From: Tepidimonas sp.
GTDB taxonomy: Bacteria > Pseudomonadota > Gammaproteobacteria > Burkholderiales > Burkholderiaceae_C
Direction: 5' to 3'
NCBI GenBank assembly: GCA_025054905.1
Contig: JANWZF010000072.1
Location: forward strand, 1 to 13,950
DNA: 13,950 bases
Shown here: in pieces, positions 1-7,186 of the stretch
Numbering within the stretch: position 1 is the first letter of the stretch
How the letters are laid out: each line of letters opens with the position of its first letter
The notes under the pieces: generated by a model
What the model saw: the letters and a program-made list of their open reading frames with translations, nothing else
Database searches by the model: none
What the model was told of the DNA's origin: nothing
Translations under genes and position numbers: made by a program

Positions 1-1224
1 GGCACCGGGCCGCTGGATGCCGCCTTCGAGCAGTTGCCGCAACAACAGGTGACCGAAGCGCTGCCGCTGACCCTCGCTCCAGCAGCGGATGCAGCCGCGC
101 CCTTCGTGCTGTACCGCACCGACGTGACGCGCCGGGACGACACCCTGGCCGCGCTGCTACAGCGTCTGGGCGTGCGCGACCGCGCCGCCGAAGCCTTCCT
201 GCGGCAGGACGCACGTGCTGCCCAGCTGTGGCGCGGCCAGCCCGGCAAGCGCGTCAGCGTCGAAGTGGACGACGACGGACGGCTGCAACGCCTGCAGGCA
301 CGCTGGCTGCCCAAGGCCGATGCGGCTCGCGTCGAGCAGCTGGTGATCGAGCGCCACGCGCACGGCTTCAGCGCCCGGCAGGACAGCCTGGCGCCGCAGA
401 CCACCGTGCGCCTGGCCAGCGGCGTGATCCGCAGCTCGCTGTTCGCCGCCACCGACGCCGCCGGTCTGCCGGACAGCGTCGCCACGCAACTGGCCGACCT
501 GCTGGCGGGTGAAATCGATTTCCGGCGTGATCTGCGGGTCGGCGATCGTTTCGAGGTCGTCTACGAAGCCCTGGAAGCCGACGGCGAAGTGCTGCGCTAC
601 GGCCGGCTGTTGGCGGCGCGCTTCGTCAACGCCGGCCGCGAACACGGCCTGGTGTGGTTTGAGCCGCCGGGCGCAGGCCGAGGCGCCTATTACAACTTCC
701 GCGGCGAAAGCCTGGCGCGCGCCTTCTTGGCTTCGCCGCTGGCGTTCACGCGCGTCAGCTCCGGCTACGGCATGCGCTTTCACCCGGTGTATGGCGACCG
801 TCGCGCCCATCTGGGCGTCGATTACTCGGCCCCCACCGGCACCCCGGTGCGCAGCGTCGCCGACGCGGTGGTGGAGTTTGCCGGTTGGCAACGGGGCTAC
901 GGCAACGTGGTCATCCTGCAGCACAAAAACAACCGCAAGACCCTTTACGCGCACCTGAGCCGCATCGACGTGCGCAAAGGCCAGCGCATCGAGCAGGGCC
1001 AGTTGATCGGCGCGGTCGGCGCCACTGGCACGGCCACCGGTGCGCACCTGCATTTCGAATACATCGTCGGCGGCCAGCACCGCGATCCCCTGACCATCGC
1101 GCGCGACAACCCCGGCGGCGAACCGCTGGACGCCCGCTGGCGAGCGGCCTTCACGCAACTGGCCAGCACCATGCAGGGCAAGCTGGACGCAGCGCGCTGG
1201 ATCGTGCAGGCCAGCGCGGAATAA
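1..1224 (+). CDS. M23 family metallopeptidase, MepM/Csd3-like (5' truncated)
   Basis: Probable periplasmic Zn endopeptidase that cuts peptidoglycan cross-links. The reading frame is open from base 1 with no good start, so the true N-terminus, including any signal peptide or membrane anchor, lies outside the window; 407 codons are visible. Numbering from base 1, about residues 35-240 resemble the OapA/Csd3-type N-terminal region of MepM-like proteins. The C-terminal LytM/M23 domain starts near SSGYGMRFHPVYG and has the expected metal and active-site residues: H270 and D274 (HLGVD), H318 (YAHLS), and H349 and H351 (HLHFE). All catalytic residues are present, so it is probably active rather than an EnvC/NlpD-type regulator. 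anmK begins 9 bases after the stop, so the two are probably co-transcribed. An M23 gene next to anmK is a common arrangement in proteobacteria. The family is secure; the exact bond cut is inferred from homologues. Confidence 0.9.
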   Translation, partial: GTGPLDAAFEQLPQQQVTEALPLTLAPAADAAAPFVLYRTDVTRRDDTLAALLQRLGVRDRAAEAFLRQDARAAQLWRGQPGKRVSVEVDDDGRLQRLQARWLPKADAARVEQLVIERHAHGFSARQDSLAPQTTVRLASGVIRSSLFAATDAAGLPDSVATQLADLLAGEIDFRRDLRVGDRFEVVYEALEADGEVLRYGRLLAARFVNAGREHGLVWFEPPGAGRGAYYNFRGESLARAFLASPLAFTRVSSGYGMRFHPVYGDRRAHLGVDYSAPTGTPVRSVADAVVEFAGWQRGYGNVVILQHKNNRKTLYAHLSRIDVRKGQRIEQGQLIGAVGATGTATGAHLHFEYIVGGQHRDPLTIARDNPGGEPLDARWRAAFTQLASTMQGKLDAARWIVQASAE

Positions 1225-1233
1225 CGCCTGGCC

Positions 1234-2379
1234 ATGGCGGTGCACTGCATCGGCCTGATGTCCGGCACCTCGCTCGACGGTGTCGATGGCGTGCTGGCCA
1301 CCTTCGACGGCGACGACGCTGGACGGGTACGCGCCCATGTCTATCAGCCCATGCCGGCGTCGCTGCGCACAGCCCTGCTGGCCCTGCAAACCCCGGGTGA
1401 GGACGAGCTGCACCGCGCGCAACAGGCCGGTTGGGCGCTGGCCGAGCTGTATGCCGACGTGGTGGATCGGTTGCTGCACAAGGCCGGCCTTGCGGCGCGT
1501 GACGTGGCCGCCATCGGCGCGCACGGGCAGACCGTGCGTCACTGCCCGCCCGGACATCCCCGGCTGGATGGCGATGCCACCCCCTACACGATCCAGGTGC
1601 TGGCCCCGGCGCGGCTGGCCGAATGCACCGGCATCGCGGTGGTGGCCGACCTGCGCAGCCGCGACGTGGCCGCCGGTGGCCAGGCAGCGCCCCTGGTGCC
1701 GGCGTTTCACCGCGCTGCCTTCGGCGTGCCCGGGCAGGCCGTGGCGGTGGTCAACCTGGGGGGCATCGCCAACGCCACGCTGCTGCGCGCCGACGGCCAG
1801 GTGCGCGGCTTTGACACCGGCCCCGGCAACGTGCTGTTGGACGCTTGGTGCCAGCGCCACACGGGGCAGCCGTTCGATGCCGACGGAGCCTGGGGACGCC
1901 AGGGCACGGTGCACCCTGACCTGCTGCAGGCGCTGCTGGCCGACCCCTGGCTGCAGAAGCGGGGAGCCCGCAGCACCGGGCGCGACCGCTACACGCTGGA
2001 AGGGCTCGACGCGCTGCTGCGCCGCTTGGAGCCCCTTGACCCGGTCGATGTGCAGGCGACCCTGGCGGCGCTGACCGTGGAAACCGTGGCGCGCGCGCTG
2101 ATGGAGGGCGACTGGGGCGAAGCTGGCCCCGGCAGCCTGCAACGCGTGCTGGTGTGCGGCGGCGGGGCGCGCAACCGCCAGTTGATGAACGGCCTGGCCG
2201 AGCGGCTGTGGCCGGTGCCGGTGGAGCCCACCGATGCGCACGGATGGCCAGCGCCATGGGTCGAGGCGGCCGCCTTTGCCTGGCTGGCCGCCCAGCATCT
2301 CCAAGGCCGGGCCGGCAACGTCCCCGAGGTGACCGGAGCCGCCGGGCCGCGCATCCTGGGCGCACTCTACCCGGCCTAA
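1234..2379 (+). CDS. anmK: Anhydro-N-acetylmuramic acid kinase AnmK
   Basis: Cytoplasmic kinase that opens and phosphorylates 1,6-anhydro-MurNAc, released by lytic transglycosylases, to MurNAc-6-phosphate for cell-wall recycling. The protein is 381 aa, slightly above the usual size of about 370. It starts with the family signature MSGTSLDGVDG (residues 9-19, ATP-binding loop). It continues with NLGGIAN near residue 170 and GFDTGPGN at 192-199; D194 in this motif matches the Asp used as catalytic base in the family. A second nucleotide-binding segment, VLVCGGGARN, lies around residue 305. The ATG at 1234 places the signature at the expected N-terminal position. There is no strong Shine-Dalgarno sequence, which fits translational coupling to the peptidase gene 9 bases upstream. 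The gene converges on erpA with only 24 bases between stops and no clear terminator there. Confidence 0.96.
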   Translation: MAVHCIGLMSGTSLDGVDGVLATFDGDDAGRVRAHVYQPMPASLRTALLALQTPGEDELHRAQQAGWALAELYADVVDRLLHKAGLAARDVAAIGAHGQTVRHCPPGHPRLDGDATPYTIQVLAPARLAECTGIAVVADLRSRDVAAGGQAAPLVPAFHRAAFGVPGQAVAVVNLGGIANATLLRADGQVRGFDTGPGNVLLDAWCQRHTGQPFDADGAWGRQGTVHPDLLQALLADPWLQKRGARSTGRDRYTLEGLDALLRRLEPLDPVDVQATLAALTVETVARALMEGDWGEAGPGSLQRVLVCGGGARNRQLMNGLAERLWPVPVEPTDAHGWPAPWVEAAAFAWLAAQHLQGRAGNVPEVTGAAGPRILGALYPA

Positions 2380-2403
2380 CCCCGGGTTCGGGTGCAGCCG
2401 GCG

Positions 2404-2781
2404 TCAGACGCTGAAGCTCGAACCGCAGCCGCAGGTGGTCACCGCATTGGGGTTGCGGATCACGAACTGCGCGCCCTGCAGATCCTCTTTGTAATCGATC
2501 TCGGCGCCCATCAGGTACTGCAGGCTCATCGCGTCGATCAGCAGCGTGACGCCGTTTTTGACCATTTGCGTGTCGTCTTCGTTGACGACTTCATCGAAGG
2601 TGAAGCCGTACTGGAAGCCCGAGCAGCCCCCACCCTGCACAAAAACGCGCAGCTTCAGTTCGGGATTGCCCTCTTCGGCGATCAGCTCGGCCACCTTGGC
2701 GGCCGCAGCATCGGTGAACACCAGCGGATCGGGCATCGTGGTGCCAGCCTCGGGGGCGGCGGTTTCAGCAACGGCGCTCAT
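2404..2781 (-). CDS. erpA: Iron-sulfur cluster insertion protein ErpA
   Basis: A-type Fe-S carrier that hands clusters to apo-proteins, including enzymes of isoprenoid synthesis and respiration. The protein is 125 aa. The three ligand cysteines of the HesB/IscA/ErpA family are present: C53 in GGGCSGFQYGF, and C117 and C119 in TTCGCGSSFSV. The motif SLQYLMGAEIDYKEDLQGAQFVIRNPNA is typical of ErpA rather than IscA. The frame stays open upstream to about 3066, but the ATG at 2781 is chosen because AGGAAGAGG lies 6-14 bases before it and because the preceding codons resemble no ErpA. The approximately 20 residues before the core are Ala/Thr-rich, as in betaproteobacterial ErpA. It follows the rplM-rpsI terminator, so it probably has its own promoter, though I see no convincing -35/-10 pair. 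Confidence 0.96.
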   Translation of the reverse strand: MSAVAETAAPEAGTTMPDPLVFTDAAAAKVAELIAEEGNPELKLRVFVQGGGCSGFQYGFTFDEVVNEDDTQMVKNGVTLLIDAMSLQYLMGAEIDYKEDLQGAQFVIRNPNAVTTCGCGSSFSV

Positions 2782-2898
2782 CGCAACCTCTTCCTTTTGT
2801 CCAGGGATTCGTTTCCGAAGCTTAGCGCAAGCGGGCCAACGCGGCTCATCAGGGCCCACGACAAGCCACCACCGGCGGCAGGGACATGGCCCGCAGCA

Positions 2899-2935
2899 CA
2901 ACAAAAACCGCCCGCACGACCAGCGTGACGGGCGG
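2899..2935 (-). terminator. Intrinsic terminator of rplM-rpsI
   Basis: Read on the minus strand, CCGCCCG (2935-2929) pairs with CGGGCGG (2914-2908). The stem extends inward by CACG/CGTG around a single unpaired T, giving about 11 base pairs with a CTGGT loop. TTTTTGTTGT follows directly (2907-2898). This is a textbook Rho-independent terminator about 57 bases after the rpsI stop and about 120 bases before the erpA start, so it separates the ribosomal operon from erpA. Confidence 0.88.
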
Positions 2936-2953
2936 CCACAGCCTCCAGGCGGA

Positions 2954-2990
2954 CTGGCCAGCCCTGCAGGGCCGCCAGCCCTCCAAGGGC
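2954..2990 (-). repeat. Tandem inverted repeats in the rpsI 3' UTR
   Basis: Two adjoining inverted repeats lie between the rpsI stop and its terminator. GCCCT/AGGGC at 2978-2990 has a 3-base loop. GCCCTGCAGGGC at 2961-2972 is a perfect 12-base palindrome flanked by CTGGC (2954-2958) and GCCAG (2974-2978). With the terminator this makes three consecutive potential hairpins in the 3' UTR. They may protect the mRNA 3' end; no known element is recognised. Confidence 0.5.
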
Positions 2991-2992
2991 CA

Positions 2993-3385
2993 TCAGCGCT
3001 TGCTGAACTGCTTGGCGCGCCGGGCCTTGCGCAGACCCACCTTCTTGCGCTCGACCTCGCGCGCATCGCGCGTGACGTAGCCAGCGGCGCTGAGCTGCGG
3101 CTTCAGGCTGGGATCGTAGTCGATCAGCGCCCGGGTGATGCCGTGGCGCACCGCACCCGCCTGACCGGACTCACCACCGCCGTGGACGTTGACCATGATG
3201 TCGAACGTCTGCTCGTGGCCCGTCAGCACCAGGGGCTGACGCGCAATCATGATGGAAGTCTCGCGACCGAAATACTCGCGGATGTCACGACCGTTGATCG
3301 TGATCTTGCCCGAGCCCTTTTTCAGGAACACACGGGCGACGCTGGTCTTGCGCCGGCCGGTGCCGTTGTTCCATTCACCGATCAT
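2993..3385 (-). CDS. rpsI: 30S ribosomal protein S9
   Basis: Small-subunit protein whose C-terminal tail reaches the P-site tRNA. The protein is 130 aa, the same length as E. coli S9. Typical features are the N-terminal NNGTGRRKTSVARVFL, the central VNVHGGGESGQAGAVRHGITRAL, and the basic tail RKARRAKQFSKR; the terminal Ser-Lys-Arg is the universally conserved end that contacts the tRNA. The start at 3385 is fixed by AGGAG at 3397-3393, which lies immediately after the rplM stop codon with 7 bases of spacing. rplM and rpsI are therefore tightly linked and translationally close, the standard bacterial pair. Confidence 0.99.
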   Translation of the reverse strand: MIGEWNNGTGRRKTSVARVFLKKGSGKITINGRDIREYFGRETSIMIARQPLVLTGHEQTFDIMVNVHGGGESGQAGAVRHGITRALIDYDPSLKPQLSAAGYVTRDAREVERKKVGLRKARRAKQFSKR

Positions 3386-3397
3386 GCTGCCGCTCCT

Positions 3398-3829
3398 TTA
3401 GATTTCCAGCACCTTGGGTTGCTGGGCGCCGTGCGGATGCTCGGGGCCGGCGTAGACCTTGAGCTTCTTGATCATGGCGTAACCCAGCGGGCCCTTGGGC
3501 AGCATGCCCTTGACGGCCTTCTCCAGCGCGCGCCCGGGATGCTTGGCCTGCATGTCGCGGAAATTGATCGAGCGGATGCCACCCGGGTAGCCGGTGTGGC
3601 GGTAGTAGATCTTGTCCAGGGCTTTGTTGCCCGTGACACGGATCTTGTCGGCGTTGACGACGATGATGAAGTCGCCGGTGTCGACGTGAGGGGTGTAGAT
3701 GGCTTTGTGCTTGCCGCGCAACCGGCGTGCCACTTCGCTGGCGACACGTCCGAGCACCTTGTCGGTGGCGTCAATCACAAACCACTCATGCACCACCTCA
3801 GCGGGCTTGGCGCTGAAGGTCTTGGTCAT
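3398..3829 (-). CDS. rplM: 50S ribosomal protein L13
   Basis: Early-assembling large-subunit protein bound to 23S rRNA. The protein is 143 aa, against 142 in E. coli. Recognisable segments are WFVIDATDKVLGRVASEVARRLRGKHK near the N-terminus, GDFIIVVNADKIRVTGNK in the middle, and KGMLPKGPLGYAMIKKLKVYAGPEHPHGAQQP near the C-terminus. The frame is open for another 56 codons upstream, to 3997, but those residues are not L13. The ATG at 3829 matches the family N-terminus and follows an AGGAAAG ribosome-binding site. It is the first gene of the rplM-rpsI operon, with a leader of roughly 115 bases if the -10 box at 3951-3956 is used. Confidence 0.99.
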   Translation of the reverse strand: MTKTFSAKPAEVVHEWFVIDATDKVLGRVASEVARRLRGKHKAIYTPHVDTGDFIIVVNADKIRVTGNKALDKIYYRHTGYPGGIRSINFRDMQAKHPGRALEKAVKGMLPKGPLGYAMIKKLKVYAGPEHPHGAQQPKVLEI

Positions 3830-3956
3830 GTTGCGTCTTTCCTGTGGTTTGGCCGGCTCTTTTCCACGGTCGGTGCCGCTTCTGCTGGCGGCCTCTGAGG
3901 TGGGGTCAAGTTTTCGCCGCGGAGCCTGGCTTGGCGCTGCGAAACATGGCATTCTA
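3830..3956 (-). promoter_or_regulatory. Candidate rplM promoter and 5' leader
   Basis: On the minus strand TAGAAT (3956-3951) is a good match to a sigma-70 -10 box, giving a start near 3944. No clear -35 hexamer is visible at 16-18 bases spacing. The resulting leader of about 115 bases before the rplM ATG is long for so compact a region and contains short complementary segments, such as GTGG/CCAC flanking the AAGAGCCGG stretch. In E. coli the rplM-rpsI operon is autoregulated by its ribosomal proteins through the leader; the same mode here is only inferred. Confidence 0.5.
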
Positions 3957-4037
3957 ACCTGAACTAGCACTTTTGCGCCAGGCTGGCAGCGGCCCAAGGC
4001 GCCGCGGCGCGCGCGCCGACTCGGCTACGATAGGCCC

Positions 4038-4949
4038 ATGTTCAGCTATCGACACGCCTTCCACGCCGGCAACCACGCCGACGTGCTCAAGCACCTGACG
4101 CTGCTGGCCGCGCTGCAACACCTGCAGCACAAGGAAGGCGGGCTGCTGCTGGTGGACACGCACGCGGGAGCTGGCCAGTACCGCCTCGATCACGACGCTG
4201 CCCGGATCTCGGGGGAGGCCGCCTGGGGCATTGCCGCGCTGGCAGCGGCCCCCGCACCGCCGCCCCCGTTGGCACGCACGTACCTGGAGGCGGTGGCTGC
4301 CTTCAACCCGGACGGCGGGCTGCGCCACTACCCGGGCTCGCCAGCGCTGCTGGCCACGCGGCTGCGCCCGCAGGACCGGCTGGCGCTGTTCGAGTGGCAC
4401 CCCACCGATGGCCGCCTGCTCGACCGTGCCGTGCGCGCCTGGCTGCAGCGCGAACCACGCCCGGCCATCACGCTGCGCCGCGACGACGGCTTTGCCGGCC
4501 TGCGTGCGCTGCTGCCCCCGCCCACGCGGCGCGCGCTGGTGCTGATCGACCCCAGCTACGAGCTCAAACGCGATTACGCCACGGTGGTGGCCTGCGTCGG
4601 CGAAGCCTTGCACCGCTTCGCGCAGGGCTGCTACCTGGTGTGGTACCCCCTGGTCGGGCGCGAACAGGCCCACGCCCTGCCCAAGCGGCTGCGTGCGCTG
4701 GCGGTGCACCACGGCCGCGCCTGGCTGCAGGCCGAGCTCAACGTCGGCACCCCTGCCGATGCCGCCGCCAAGGCTGCGGCCGCGCGCGGACGCGCCATCG
4801 GCACGCTGCGCGCCAGCGGCGTGTTCGTCATCAACCCGCCCTACACGCTGGCCGAGCAGCTGCGCGAGACCCTGCCCTGGGTGCTGGGCGCGCTGCGCCG
4901 CGGCCCGGCTGCGGCCTGGAAGGTCGATGCGGGCGAGGCCCGCCCCTGA
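4038..4949 (+). CDS. rlmJ: 23S rRNA (adenine(2030)-N6)-methyltransferase RlmJ
   Basis: SAM-dependent enzyme that makes m6A2030 in 23S rRNA. The protein is 303 aa, slightly longer than E. coli RlmJ (about 280). The N-terminus FSYRHAFHAGNHADVLKH is nearly diagnostic. DTHAGAGQY (40-48) is the SAM-binding motif and RHYPGSP (96-102) is a conserved family segment. The catalytic motif is D171-P-S-Y-E, where E. coli has DPPYE; the catalytic Asp and Tyr are kept. The ATG at 4038 aligns exactly with the E. coli start, although only a weak Shine-Dalgarno is present. It is divergent from rplM and converges on the chemoreceptor gene, with 16 bases between stop codons. A short Ala/Pro-rich insert (residues 66-79) explains part of the extra length. 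Confidence 0.95.
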   Translation: MFSYRHAFHAGNHADVLKHLTLLAALQHLQHKEGGLLLVDTHAGAGQYRLDHDAARISGEAAWGIAALAAAPAPPPPLARTYLEAVAAFNPDGGLRHYPGSPALLATRLRPQDRLALFEWHPTDGRLLDRAVRAWLQREPRPAITLRRDDGFAGLRALLPPPTRRALVLIDPSYELKRDYATVVACVGEALHRFAQGCYLVWYPLVGREQAHALPKRLRALAVHHGRAWLQAELNVGTPADAAAKAAAARGRAIGTLRASGVFVINPPYTLAEQLRETLPWVLGALRRGPAAAWKVDAGEARP

Positions 4950-4965
4950 AGGGTCTGCGGTTTCA

Positions 4966-7056
4966 CTAAGCCGGCTGCGATGGACCCGAGGCATAGCCAA
5001 CAGCCACCATCGGCAGCAATCGTGGCGAATCCGCCAACACCAAACTCGGCGGCAACCGAAAACGGCCCATCAGCTCCCGCAGCCGGGACGCCTGTTCGGC
5101 GAGCCGGTCGCTGAAGGCCACCGACTGCTCGACCAGCGTGGTGTCTTCCTGCGTCCGCTGCTCGATTTCCTGCACCGCCCGTCCAGCTTGTTCGATCCCC
5201 TGGGCTTGCTCGCGCGCACCGGCTTCGATCTCACGCAAGCGCACTTGAACACCCTCGGACGCCGCCACGATTCGCTGCATCGTCTGGCCCGCGCGCTCCA
5301 CGATGTCGGCGCCAGCGGCCACACGCTGCAGCGTTTCTGCGATCAAACTGTTGATGGCCTTGGCCGCCTCGGCGCTGCGCTGAGCCAAGGCGCGAACCTC
5401 GGCCGCCACCACTGCAAAGCCGCGTCCAGCCTCCCCCGCGCGCGCGGCTTCCACCGCCGCGTTGAGCGCCAAAATGTTGGTTTGAAAGGCGATCGACTCG
5501 ATCGTATGGGTGATCGCCCCGATGCGGCCGGACGATTCGCGAATGGCCTGCATGGTCTGCACCACCTCGCCCACGACCTGCCCACCCTCGCTGGCCAACT
5601 GGGCGTTGCGGGCTGCCTGCTCACTGGAGGCCGCCACGCGCTCCAAGCCGCTTTCGAGCGTGGTCATGATTTCTTCCATCGCCGCGGCCTGCTGCTCCAG
5701 ATTGGCCGCCGTGGCCTGGGTGCGCTCGCGCAGCTGCTGCGCACCGGCGCCCACATCGGCCGCGACCTGAACCAATTCGTTCGAAGCCTGCCCGACTTCG
5801 AGGATCAGTGCGCGCAGGGAGTCGTACGCCCGCCGCAGATGCTGAATCAGGTCAGCCGGCTCATCCCGCCCCCACGGAGGGGGCGGTGCCTCATGCAGAT
5901 CGCCCTGCGCCATGCGCTCCAAGTGGCACGCCACGACATGGAGACCGCCTCGGTTGACACGGTAAAAGCCCACGAACAGATACAGCGCGGCCACCATGGA
6001 CACCACCACGACGCAGCCCGCCATCAAGATGGCTTGCCGCAACGCGTGCGCACGCTGCAGCGTGAGGGCCTGCAACTGTCCAAGCCCCTGATCGACAAAA
6101 GCGAACAGCCCGTCGACGGTGGCGTCGTGCGAGCGGAAGTAAGTCGCCGGATCATCGGTGGCCAGATCCGCGAGAATCTCCTCGCGCCCGTGGCGAACCA
6201 GACCTTTGGCCTGGGTCAATTCAGCGACGGGCTGCGGCGTCGACGCCTGCCCTGATGCCCGCTGAAACTGCGCCCAGCTGCGCGCCGCCCGATCCAACGA
6301 AACATCCAGCCGAGCCAGCTGGTCCGACAACCGACGCGCCGTTTCTTCGTTGGCCGAGCGCAGCTGAAACGCGGCCAGCCGCCGGGACTGCGAAACCGCC
6401 ACCAGCGCATCGGGCATGTCCGATACCACGGTGGCCATCAGATAATAGGTGCGCGGCTCGGGGTCCAGCAGCAGGCCCGAGGTCTCGGCCACGTGCTCCC
6501 ACAAGCGCAAGACGGCCGACACCGCGGAGGCCGTTGGGGCTCCTTGGCCTTCCTGCAGCTGCTCCTGCACCCCTTGAATCAACTGTTGCCGCAGGGCGTC
6601 CGTGGCCAGCTGGGCGGCGACCTGGCGGTCCAGGGCTTCCCAATGGGCCAGGGCTTGCCGCAGCTCGTCGCCGATGCGGCTGCGCAAGGTGCGCGCCTCC
6701 TCCATGCCCAGGACATCCATATCGGCCAGCACACGTTGCTGCTGGGCCAAGCGCAGCACCGGCAAGAGCTGCCGCAGGTACTGGGCTCCCACCGCCTCGC
6801 GCTCGGCAAGCGCGACATCGTGCCAGGCTGTGCGCACCCACAGCACGGCCAGCAACACCAGCGGTGCCAGAAAGCAAGCGGAGATGACCAGGGACTTGCC
6901 CGCAAAGCGCAGCCGCCGCATCAGCTCCACCGCCGGAGCCCATGGCCCATGCCGCTGAAAAAGAGAACGGCGGCAGGACTCGGACCCGGCCGGCGCATCC
7001 CGCTGCGCACCCGTCACAAGGCTTGAAAACGTCATGAGAGATCTCTGCATGGTCAT
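4966..7056 (-). CDS. Methyl-accepting chemotaxis protein
   Basis: Inner-membrane chemoreceptor controlling the CheA kinase through CheW. From the ATG at 7056 it has 696 aa. TM1 lies at about residues 54-75 (LVISACFLAPLVLLAVLWV). A periplasmic, mostly helical sensor of about 260 residues follows, containing SGLLLDPEPRTYYLMATVV. TM2 is at about 338-361. A HAMP-like segment (GGLHVVACHLERMAQGDL) is followed by an acidic WGRDEPADL stretch. The cytoplasmic four-helix bundle carries the conserved tip IAFQTNILALNAAVEAARAGEAGRGFAVVAAEVRALAQRS, starting near 522. It ends in PSQPA with no NWETF-like CheR/CheB pentapeptide. The start is uncertain: in-frame ATGs also lie at 7050, 7035 and 6921. The upstream start is preferred because PWAPAVELMRRLRFAGK before TM1 resembles the N-terminus of related receptors, and AGGGTGG lies 9 bases before 7056. 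No che genes are nearby; the ligand is unknown. Confidence 0.93.
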   Translation of the reverse strand: MTMQRSLMTFSSLVTGAQRDAPAGSESCRRSLFQRHGPWAPAVELMRRLRFAGKSLVISACFLAPLVLLAVLWVRTAWHDVALAEREAVGAQYLRQLLPVLRLAQQQRVLADMDVLGMEEARTLRSRIGDELRQALAHWEALDRQVAAQLATDALRQQLIQGVQEQLQEGQGAPTASAVSAVLRLWEHVAETSGLLLDPEPRTYYLMATVVSDMPDALVAVSQSRRLAAFQLRSANEETARRLSDQLARLDVSLDRAARSWAQFQRASGQASTPQPVAELTQAKGLVRHGREEILADLATDDPATYFRSHDATVDGLFAFVDQGLGQLQALTLQRAHALRQAILMAGCVVVVSMVAALYLFVGFYRVNRGGLHVVACHLERMAQGDLHEAPPPPWGRDEPADLIQHLRRAYDSLRALILEVGQASNELVQVAADVGAGAQQLRERTQATAANLEQQAAAMEEIMTTLESGLERVAASSEQAARNAQLASEGGQVVGEVVQTMQAIRESSGRIGAITHTIESIAFQTNILALNAAVEAARAGEAGRGFAVVAAEVRALAQRSAEAAKAINSLIAETLQRVAAGADIVERAGQTMQRIVAASEGVQVRLREIEAGAREQAQGIEQAGRAVQEIEQRTQEDTTLVEQSVAFSDRLAEQASRLRELMGRFRLPPSLVLADSPRLLPMVAVGYASGPSQPA

Positions 7057-7079
7057 GAACCCAAGCCACCCTTCCGGTC

Positions 7080-7186
7080 CTGGGCACGCCCAGTCCCCAT
7101 GTGGGGAACGGCAGCGGCATCGTAGCCAGCGCTCGAGCACGATCCCATTGGGGCAATTCCGCCCCCGATGTGTCACGCCCGTGACA
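7080..7186. promoter_or_regulatory. Cluster of compact palindromes upstream of the chemoreceptor gene
   Basis: The 116-base gap between the metY stop and the chemoreceptor start, with its edge, holds four inverted repeats. CTGGGC/GCCCAG (7080-7093) and TCCCCA/TGGGGA (7094-7107) each have 6-base arms, 2-base loops, and abut each other. GGGGC/GCCCC lies at 7150-7165. TGTCACG/CGTGACA (7171-7186) has perfect 7-base arms and overlaps the metY stop. None is followed by a T tract on the minus strand, so they do not look like a standard terminator. They could be protein-binding sites or mRNA hairpins. Confidence 0.45.

Noticed and set aside
157..2304. A 715-codon open frame on the minus strand opposite the M23 peptidase and anmK
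   Set aside because: It is antisense to two genes with full conserved motifs, has low-complexity His/Gln/Ala/Arg composition and resembles no family; it is a by-product of high GC codon usage.
2546..3898. A 450-codon plus-strand frame over erpA, rpsI and rplM
   Set aside because: Antisense to three essential genes and across a terminator; composition is that of a shadow frame.
4693..6255. A 520-codon plus-strand frame opposite the chemoreceptor
   Set aside because: It begins inside rlmJ in another frame and crosses a clear receptor signalling domain on the other strand; no protein similarity is seen.
7057..7172. A sigma-28 flagellar promoter for the chemoreceptor
   Set aside because: No TAAA-N15-GCCGATAA-like pair was found on the minus strand.
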